Part shown: one piece after another, positions 26,250 through 33,600 of the stretch
How positions within the stretch are numbered: position 1 is the first letter of the stretch
How the letters are laid out: every line of letters starts with the position of its first letter
Assembly (NCBI RefSeq): GCF_001612945.1
Contig: NZ_BDBK01000003.1
Coordinates: 89,900 to 153,899 of the forward strand
Origin: Nocardia inohanensis NBRC 100128
GTDB lineage: Bacteria; Actinomycetota; Actinomycetes; Mycobacteriales; Mycobacteriaceae
Length of the DNA stretch: 64,000 nt
Reading direction: 5' to 3'
Position numbers and translations under genes: made by a program
Notes under the pieces: generated by a model
Told to the model about the DNA's origin: nothing
The model's database searches: none
Seen by the model: the letters and a program-made list of their open reading frames with translations, nothing else

Positions 26250-27779
26250 ATGACTCTCGCACCGACCGACCTCACCTCGCGTGAGCTGCGCGACCGCACC
26301 GCCGCGCTGCTGCGCCTGCTGGGAGCGGAAATTCCCGAACCGGGCGAAATGCCTGTGCGCACACCGATCTCCGGCGGCGAGATCGCGAGCCTGCGACCGA
26401 GCTCACTCGCCGAGGTGGATGCCGCGATCGCGCGGGCGGCCGAGGCTTTCCGGAGCTGGCGCACCGTGCCCGCGCCGCAGCGGGCCGCCGTGATTCGCAG
26501 GCTCGCGGAACTGCTCGTCGCGCACAAGGCGGAACTAGGCGAACTGGTCACCCTGGAAGCGGGCAAGATCGGACCGGAAGCGCTCGGCGAAGTGCAGGAA
26601 ATGATCGATATCTGCGAATTCGCCATCGGGCTGTCGCGGCAGCTGTACGGCAAGACCATGCCGTCCGAGCGCCCGGGCCACCGGCTCATGGAGACCTGGC
26701 ATCCGCTCGGGGTGGTGGGGGTGATCTCGGCCTTCAACTTCCCGGTCGCGGTGTGGGCGTGGAATACCGCGCTGGCCTTGGTCTGTGGCGACACCGTGGT
26801 GTGGAAGCCGTCGGATGCGACGCCGTTGACGGCGGTGGCCTGCCATTCCCTGTTGCAGCGGGCCGCCCGCGACGTGGGCGCGGATCCCGAAGTGCACCAA
26901 TTGATTCAAGGCGGGGCGGAGGTCGGCGAGCGGCTGGTCGACGATGCGCGGGTGGCATTGGTCAGCGCCACCGGATCGGTGCGGATGGGCGGCCTCGTCG
27001 CACCCCGGGTGGCGGCGCGGTTCGGGCGGTGCCTGCTGGAGCTGGGCGGCAATAACGGCGCGATCGTGACCCCTTCCGCCGACCTGGATCTCGCGGCGCG
27101 GGGCATCGTCTTCGCGGCGGCGGGCACGGCGGGGCAGCGCTGCACCACGCTGCGGCGGCTCATCGTGCACACCGATGTGGTCGGGCCGCTGCTGGACCGC
27201 GTCGCCTCGGCGTATCGCCAACTGCGCGTGGGCAATCCATTGGAGGACGGCGTGCTGGTCGGGCCGCTGATCAACGAGCGGTCGTACCTGGCCATGCGGG
27301 ATGCGCTCGAGCGCGCCCAGGCCGACGGCGGTGAATTGATCTGCGGCGGTGAGCGGGTCGACGGCTTCGGCGAGGACGCGTTCTACGTCCGCCCCGCCAT
27401 CGTGCGCATGCCCGCACAGACCGCGGTGGTGCGCGAGGAGACCTTCGCCCCGATCCTGTACGTGCTCACCTACCAGGACTTCGACGCCGCCATCGCCACG
27501 CACAACGCTGTCCCGCAGGGACTTTCGTCGGCCGTCTTCACCCAGAACCAGCGCGAGGCCGAACGTTTCCTGGCGGCCGACGGCTCGGACTGCGGTATCG
27601 CCAATGTCAATATCGGCACCTCGGGCGCGGAGATCGGCGGCGCGTTCGGCGGCGAGAAGCAGACCGGCGGCGGGCGCGAATCCGGCTCCGATTCCTGGAA
27701 GTCCTACATGCGCCGCGCCACCAACACCGTCAACTACTCCACCGAACTGCCACTGGCACAGGGCATTCGGTTCGAGTAA
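26250..27779 (+). CDS. pcd: L-piperidine-6-carboxylate (aminoadipate semialdehyde) dehydrogenase
   Basis: A 509-residue aldehyde dehydrogenase oxidising the Lat product to L-2-aminoadipate with NAD(P). Motifs: VTLEAGKI, GVISAFNFPVAVWAWN, VWKPSDATPL, SATGSVRMGG (cofactor loop), the Glu in LELGGNNGA, and catalytic Cys in GTAGQRCTTLRR; PAIVR, EETFAPILYVL near the end. The C-terminus FGGEKQTGGGRESGSDSWKSY, described in parts, is typical of the AmaB/ALDH7 group. ATG with GGAG six nt upstream. Divergent from lrp and next to lat, as in M. tuberculosis Rv3290c-Rv3293. Confidence 0.94.
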   Translation: MTLAPTDLTSRELRDRTAALLRLLGAEIPEPGEMPVRTPISGGEIASLRPSSLAEVDAAIARAAEAFRSWRTVPAPQRAAVIRRLAELLVAHKAELGELVTLEAGKIGPEALGEVQEMIDICEFAIGLSRQLYGKTMPSERPGHRLMETWHPLGVVGVISAFNFPVAVWAWNTALALVCGDTVVWKPSDATPLTAVACHSLLQRAARDVGADPEVHQLIQGGAEVGERLVDDARVALVSATGSVRMGGLVAPRVAARFGRCLLELGGNNGAIVTPSADLDLAARGIVFAAAGTAGQRCTTLRRLIVHTDVVGPLLDRVASAYRQLRVGNPLEDGVLVGPLINERSYLAMRDALERAQADGGELICGGERVDGFGEDAFYVRPAIVRMPAQTAVVREETFAPILYVLTYQDFDAAIATHNAVPQGLSSAVFTQNQREAERFLAADGSDCGIANVNIGTSGAEIGGAFGGEKQTGGGRESGSDSWKSYMRRATNTVNYSTELPLAQGIRFE

Positions 27780-27845
27780 TGGAGCGATGCCGCCAGCGGC
27801 AAACCCGGTCGGCCCCAACCGATTTCGGCCGGGGCCGGATCCGGG

Positions 27846-28697
27846 TCAGTCGCGCTTGTCGACGGTGATGGAGCGGATCTGCTCCTCGTACTGCGCGCGG
27901 GTGGACTCGTCCGAGGGATGCAGGGCGCGGTCACCGTTGAACAGGCGGCGGACCAGGCGCACCGCCGGTTCGGGGGCGGCGGCCAACGCGACCTCCACCG
28001 GAGCGAGATAGTTGGGGACGGCCACCTCGGCCCGGCGGGTGCGCACGGTCTGCACGATGGCAGCTGCCACATCCTCGGGATCGACGGTGGGCAGGCCGCT
28101 GCCGAGCTTCAGGCCCGAGGACAGGCGAGTGCGGACGGCCGAGGGCATGACGCAACTGACGCTGACGCCGTGCTCGGCGAACTCCAGGCGCGTTGCCGCA
28201 GACAGGCCGACAGCGGCGAATTTGCTGGCGTTGTAGACGGCCAGGCCCGCGATCGGGATCTTGCCCGCCAGCGACGCCACATTGACGACATGCCCCTTGC
28301 CACGGTCGATCATGCCGGGCACGACGGCGCGCATGCCGTGGATGAGGCCCCAGACATTGACGTCCATGGTGGTGTGGCCGGTGGCGTCGGGCTCCTCGAG
28401 GAAGGGTCCCGCGGGCATGACGCCGGCATTGTTGACCAGGATGTCGATCCGGCCGAGGTCGGCGACCACCTTGTCCCACCGGCCGCGATCGCGGACGTCG
28501 AGCTCGAAAGCCTTGGCGCCCAACGCCGCCGCCGCGGCCTGCCCGGCCGCGATGTCCACGTCGGCGATCGCGACCTGCGCGCCCTTGCTCGCGAACAGTT
28601 CCGCCGTCGACTGCCCGATGCCGCGCCCCGCGCCGGTGATGAGCACCCGCGCGCCGCGCAGATCGATTGCGGGATAGTTGTTTCCGAGGACGCTCAC
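27846..28697 (-). CDS. Short-chain dehydrogenase/reductase
   Basis: A 283-residue classical SDR. VLITGAGRGIGQ is the NAD(P) motif; D64-type acidic residue in IADVD at the end of strand 2 suggests NAD preference; DILVNNAGVMPAG, NVASLAGKI (Ser), and YNASKFAA with catalytic Tyr and Lys. The C-terminal extension of about 60 residues (YLAPVEVALAAAPEPAVRLVRRLFNG) is membrane-surface-like, as in mycobacterial SDRs acting on lipids or steroids. Substrate unknown. The GTG start shares four nt with the patatin stop (GTGA) and has GGAG upstream, so the two are coupled. Confidence 0.92.
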   Translation of the reverse strand: MSVLGNNYPAIDLRGARVLITGAGRGIGQSTAELFASKGAQVAIADVDIAAGQAAAAALGAKAFELDVRDRGRWDKVVADLGRIDILVNNAGVMPAGPFLEEPDATGHTTMDVNVWGLIHGMRAVVPGMIDRGKGHVVNVASLAGKIPIAGLAVYNASKFAAVGLSAATRLEFAEHGVSVSCVMPSAVRTRLSSGLKLGSGLPTVDPEDVAAAIVQTVRTRRAEVAVPNYLAPVEVALAAAPEPAVRLVRRLFNGDRALHPSDESTRAQYEEQIRSITVDKRD

Positions 28698-29653
28698 GCG
28701 AAGGCTCCCTGCTCCAGCTGTTTGCGGACGCTGATCAGACTGTGTTCGAAGGTGGCGAGGCGGCGGCGGCCGTCCATGAAGTTGGGGCCCATGACGGCGA
28801 GATCCTCGGCGGTGGCGTCCAGGCGCAGTACTTTGACCCCGGTGGCGCGCAGCAGGGCGATCTCGGCATCGAGCTTCTCGCTCATGCGGTTTCGCAGTTG
28901 CCGCTCGGCGAAATGACCGGCGCTGGGGGCGGGAACGCGGCCGGTGGACGCCATCGGGGCGATGACCACGACCTCGTCCAAGTCGGCGGGGATGAGCAGA
29001 TCCACCGAGGCCGTGGAGGCCGCGCCGCCGTCGATGAAGTCGCGGCCGTCGATGGAGACCGAGGGGAACCAGCCCGGGACCGCCCACGAAGCCCGCAGTG
29101 CCGCACCGATACTCGCGTCCGGAGCCGACGGCGAACCGAAGGCGACGCGCTCGCCGGTGGCATCGTCCATGGCGACCAGCCAGGTGGCGGGGTGTTCGAC
29201 CCAGCGGCGGTTCGGGTTCAGCCGGTCGGCCAGCCGTTGCAGCCAGGCCGGATCGCCGCTGCCCTGCGGCAGCAGGCCGCTGCCCGCGGTGAGCAGGGCG
29301 TGGCCGTTGCCGGGGCGGGCGAGCAGGGATCGGGCGGCGCGGGCCGGGGCGAGCAGGCGCGGGCGGGGCAGCGGCGGGAAACGGCCGGGCTCCGAACGCA
29401 TATGCGCGGCGAGCACCGGGTTGGTGGTGGTGCCGCGCTGCATGTCGACCAGTTCGTCGACGCCGATGCCGCTGCCCAGCATGGTCAGCATTTCGGCCCC
29501 GGCGGAGGTGCCGATCATGACGTCGGCGGTGCGCGGGTCCCAGTTCAGTACCTCGCAGGTGGCGGCCAGTGCCGCGACGATCCACGCCGCGCCGACCGTG
29601 CCCCCGCAGCCGATCGCCAGGCCACGTCGATGTGACCCGTTCCTGTTACTCAT
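28694..29653 (-). CDS. Patatin-like phospholipase family protein
   Basis: A 319-residue acyl hydrolase. The oxyanion motif is GCGGTVGAAW, the nucleophile elbow GTSAG (Ser), and the catalytic Asp lies in DGGAAS, the D-G-G/A of the Ser-Asp dyad. All key residues are kept. It probably cleaves phospholipids or lipid esters; being cytoplasmic or membrane-associated is inferred, as there is no signal peptide. ATG at 29653 lies 8 nt after TAGTGT; a start at 29689 is also possible. Promoter overlaps an inverted repeat. Coupled to the SDR, suggesting joint lipid work. Confidence 0.88.
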   Translation of the reverse strand: MSNRNGSHRRGLAIGCGGTVGAAWIVAALAATCEVLNWDPRTADVMIGTSAGAEMLTMLGSGIGVDELVDMQRGTTTNPVLAAHMRSEPGRFPPLPRPRLLAPARAARSLLARPGNGHALLTAGSGLLPQGSGDPAWLQRLADRLNPNRRWVEHPATWLVAMDDATGERVAFGSPSAPDASIGAALRASWAVPGWFPSVSIDGRDFIDGGAASTASVDLLIPADLDEVVVIAPMASTGRVPAPSAGHFAERQLRNRMSEKLDAEIALLRATGVKVLRLDATAEDLAVMGPNFMDGRRRLATFEHSLISVRKQLEQGAFA

Positions 29654-29659
29654 AGTTTC

Positions 29660-29696
29660 GAACACTACCGGCTGCGGCGGCTCCCGCATAGTGTTC
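29660..29696. promoter_or_regulatory. Inverted repeat over the patatin/SDR promoter
   Basis: GAACACTA (29660-29667) and TAGTGTTC (29689-29696) are perfect mirror complements 21 nt apart. The first arm contains the -10 box TAGTGT (minus strand, 29662-29667) for the patatin start, so a repressor binding here would block transcription. Confidence 0.5.
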
Positions 29697-29732
29697 AAAT
29701 ACCGCCGGTATCTCAAAAGGTCACGAGTGTGC

Positions 29733-30278
29733 TCAGGCTCGGAAGTGCAGGGTCCATTCCCCTCGATAGTGCAGGCGGGTGACGCTGACCGGGGGAATGT
29801 CTATGCGCCAGAAGGATTTAGCCGGGGAATCCAAGGTGACCAGCAGGGCCGCGCGGATCACCGCCGGATGGGTGATGGCGATGGTCGGTTCGCCCGCGAC
29901 GGCGATATCGGCCAGCCATTCCCCGGTGCGCTCGATGACGTCGACCACGGCCTCACCACCGTGGCCGCGATAGGTGGGGTCGGTGAGCCAGAGGTAGAGA
30001 TCCTCCTTGGGCACCGACATGAGCTCCCCGCCGCGCCAGGCGCCGGCATCGAGATCGCGTAGTCGGTCGTCCTCCTCGCCCATCAACCCCATCAGCGCCG
30101 CGGTCTCCACGGTCCGGCGTTCGGGGGCGGTGAGGACGCGGGCGGCGTTCAGGCGGCCGATGGCGGAGACGGCGCGGCGGCCGGCCTCGGTCAGTGGTTC
30201 GTCGACCGGGAATCGTGCTTTGCGCATCGCCTCGGTCATTCCGTGACTGACCAAGTCGAGTCGTAGCACCTTCTGCAC
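29733..30278 (-). CDS. Histidine-phosphatase-superfamily protein with SHG in place of RHG
   Basis: A 181-residue protein of the phosphoglycerate-mutase fold. The start LRLDLVSHGMTEAMRKARFPVDEPLTEAGRRAV has the catalytic His, but the preceding Arg of the RHG motif is Ser. The other elements are present: APERRTVETAAL (phosphate-pocket Arg and Thr), the Asp/Glu region DLDAGAWRG, and ITHPAVIRAAL with the second His. I recall similar SHG/SHA versions in other actinobacteria, so this may be a subfamily trait. Substrate unknown. GTG at 30278, 7 nt after TACGCT; another GTG lies three codons later. Confidence 0.8.
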   Translation of the reverse strand: MQKVLRLDLVSHGMTEAMRKARFPVDEPLTEAGRRAVSAIGRLNAARVLTAPERRTVETAALMGLMGEEDDRLRDLDAGAWRGGELMSVPKEDLYLWLTDPTYRGHGGEAVVDVIERTGEWLADIAVAGEPTIAITHPAVIRAALLVTLDSPAKSFWRIDIPPVSVTRLHYRGEWTLHFRA

Positions 30279-30285
30279 GGTTGGA

Positions 30286-30291
30286 AGCGTA
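30286..30291 (-). promoter_or_regulatory. -10 box of leaderless phosphatase-like gene promoter
   Basis: TACGCT on the minus strand, seven nt before the GTG at 30278. Confidence 0.5.
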
Positions 30292-30602
30292 CGCGCGGCG
30301 TGGGCGGGCGTATTCCGATTGCCCGTCCTTCGCTCGGGGGCGCACGGGGCCCCCTCGTTTCGCCCCGGCGCTGCCGGCGATGCCCCGCACCGCCTCAGCA
30401 TTGATGCCCCGAGGTCGCACGGGCCAAACCTCGGATTCCCGATCGGGGGGCGCGCGGGGTGGGTCGCGGTACCTATGCGGCCCGCAATCCGGACAGTCGG
30501 TTCCCCGCGCTACCTCGATCGACTCCGGAAATCGGACATGGGTGCGGTACCGGGCGGCGGGGATCGGCGATCGTGTCGGTGGGCGGGTGCAGACTGGGGA
30601 AC

Positions 30603-33600
30603 ATGGATCGGTTCTCCCCCGCCACCCGAGCATGGTTCGAGGGCGCGTTTCCCGCGCCGACGGCCGCGCAATTGGGGGCCTGGGAGTCGATCGCGGCGGG
30701 GCAGCACACCCTGGTGGTCGCTCCGACCGGATCGGGCAAGACACTGTCGGCGTTCCTCTGGGCGATCGATCAGCTGGCGACTCGGGAGCCGGTCGAAGGG
30801 CCGCGGAAGACGTCGGTGCTCTACATCTCGCCGTTGAAGGCCCTCGCGGTCGATGTGGAGCGGAATCTGCGCGCGCCGCTGGTGGGTGTCACCCAGACCG
30901 CGAAACGCCTCGGGGTGGACGCACCGGAGATCCGGGTCGGGGTGCGGTCCGGGGACACCAGCGCGGCGGACCGGCGCGGCATGCAGCGGACGCCGCCGGA
31001 CATTCTGATCACCACGCCGGAATCGCTGTTCCTGATGCTGACCTCGGCGGCGCGGGAGACGCTCGATGCGGTGCAGACCGTGATCGTGGACGAGGTGCAT
31101 GCCATCGCGGGGTCGAAACGCGGTGCGCACCTGGCACTTTCCCTGGCGCGGATGGATGCGCTGCGCGCCGCCGCCGGTTTCGCTCGGCCCGCCCAGCGGA
31201 TCGGGCTCTCGGCCACGGTGCGGCCGCCGCAGGAGGTGGGGCGGTTCCTGGTCGGGGGCGCGCCCATCACCATCGTGGCGCCGCCCGCGCCCAAGACCTT
31301 CGATCTGTCGGTGCGGGTGCCGGTCGCCGATATGACCGAACCCGATGCGGGAGCCGAGGATTCGGACCAGCCCGGGTCGATCTGGCCGCACGTGGACGAG
31401 GCGATCGTGGATCTGGTGCTCGAGCACCGGTCGTCGATCGTGTTCGCGAACTCGCGGCGGCTGGCCGAACGGCTGACGGCGCGTTTGAACGAGGCGTACG
31501 CGGCCCGCATCGGCGAAACGGTGGAGACCGAGCACGCGCCGCCCGCGCAGCTGGGCGCCGCCACCGAGGTGATCCACGGTGCGACAACGCTTTTGGCGCG
31601 CGCCCACCACGGGTCGGTGAGCAAGGAGCAGCGCGCGCTGATCGAGGACGATCTCAAGAGCGGGCGGCTGCGCTGCGTGGTCGCCACCTCCAGCCTCGAA
31701 CTCGGCATCGATATGGGTGCGGTCGAGCTGGTCGTGCAGGTGGAGGCCCCGCCTTCGGTAGCCAGCGGCCTGCAACGGGTCGGCCGCGCCGGGCATCAGG
31801 TCGGCGAGATCTCGCGCGGCGTCATCTTCCCCAAGCATCGCACCGACGTCATCCACTGCGCCGTCGCCTCCCAGCGCATGACCACCGGCCAGATCGAGGA
31901 ACTCCAGGTTCCGGCCCACCCCCTCGACATCCTCGCCCAGCAGACCGTCGCCGCCTGCGCCCTGGAACCCATCGACGCCGACGCCTGGTTCGAAACCGTC
32001 CGCGCCACCGGCAGTTACGCGGCCCTCCCCCGCTCCGCCTACGAATCCGTCCTGGATCTGCTGGCCGGCCGCTACCCCTCCGACGAATTCGCCGAACTGC
32101 GCCCCCGCATCGTCTGGGACCGCGACGCCGGCTCGCTCACCGGCCGCCCCGGCGCCCAGCGCCTGGCCGTCACCTCCGGCGGCGCCATCCCCGACCGCGG
32201 TCTCTTCCCCGTTTTCATGGTCGGCGAAAAAGCCTCCCGGGTAGGCGAACTCGACGAGGAGATGGTCTACGAATCCCGCGTCGGCGACGTCTTCGCCCTC
32301 GGCGCCACCAGCTGGCGCATCGAAGAGATCACCTTCGACCGAGTCCTGGTCACCCCCGCCTTCGGTCTCCCCGGCCGCCTCCCCTTCTGGCACGGCGACT
32401 CCCTGGGCCGCCCCGCCGAACTGGGCGCGGCCCTGGGCGAATTCGTCCGCGTGGCCGGACAAGCGGTGGAACAGCACCGCGCGAATCCCACACGGCCCGG
32501 TGGCCCTGGAACCGGTCGCGCTCCGGTCGAATTGGCCACCGCGCTAGCCGAATTCGCGGGCGCGGCCGATGATCGAACCGGCTCCGAGCACCACGCCGGA
32601 ACATCCCCACCGGGCGACGATACCGTGCTGAATGCATCACGCGGGCGTCGTAAGAACGAACCGCGCGAAGTCGACGGCCGGGCACCGCGCAAAGCCGGCG
32701 ATACCCCCGCGGAGGGGAGCAGCCCCGACGAGGTGGCGATCGCTTCGGACGGCGTGGCTGCGAACTCGGGCGGCACGTCCGCAGGCACGGGTCGAGGCAC
32801 GAGGGCGCACGCCGGCTTGGGAGATCCGACCGATGACCCGTCGGCCACCGGTCGCGGAAAGGCGCGGCGTGTCGACGGTGCGGACGGCGGGAAGCAGCGG
32901 AAGAGCGCGGCGAAATCCGCTGGGGTCCAACCCGATCCGGAGACGGAGCTGGAGCGGGTGGTGCGGGCTGCCGGGTTGGATGCGAACGCGACCGGGAACC
33001 TGGTGTCGCTGCTGGCCGAGCAGCGGGAGGCGACGGGGCAGTTGCCTACGGATCGGACGCTGGTGGTGGAGCGGTTCCGGGACGAGTTGGGGGACTGGCG
33101 GGTGGTTTTGCATTCGCCGTACGGGTTGCCGGTGCATGCGCCTTGGGCTTTGGCCGTCGGCGCTCGGCTGCGGGAGCGGTTCGGGGTGGACGCCGCGCCG
33201 ACGCCGTCGGATGACGGGATCGTGGTGCGGTTGCCGGATACCACGGATGAGCCGCCGGGGGCGGAGTTGTTCGTGTTCGAGACCGATGAGATCGACGATC
33301 TGGTGACCGAGCAGGTGGGTGGGTCGGCGCTGTTCGCCTCGCGGTTCCGGGAGTGTGCGGCCCGCGCGTTGCTGCTGCCGCGGCGGGATCCGGGGAAGCG
33401 GGCGCCGCTGTGGCAGCAACGGCAGCGGGCGGCCCAATTGCTGGATGTGGCACGGAAGTTCCCGGATTTCCCGATCCTGCTGGAGACGGTGCGGGAGTGC
33501 TTGCAGGACGTGTACGACCTGCCGTCGCTGCGGGAGCTGCTGGGGCGGGTGGCGCGGCGGCAGGTGCGGCTGGTCGAGGTGGAGACCGCTACGCCGTCGC

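Noticed and set aside
28700..29585. SDR gene extended to 579 residues
   Set aside because: The extra 296 residues are an out-of-frame reading of the patatin gene; the GTG at 28697 with GTGA overlap is the natural start.
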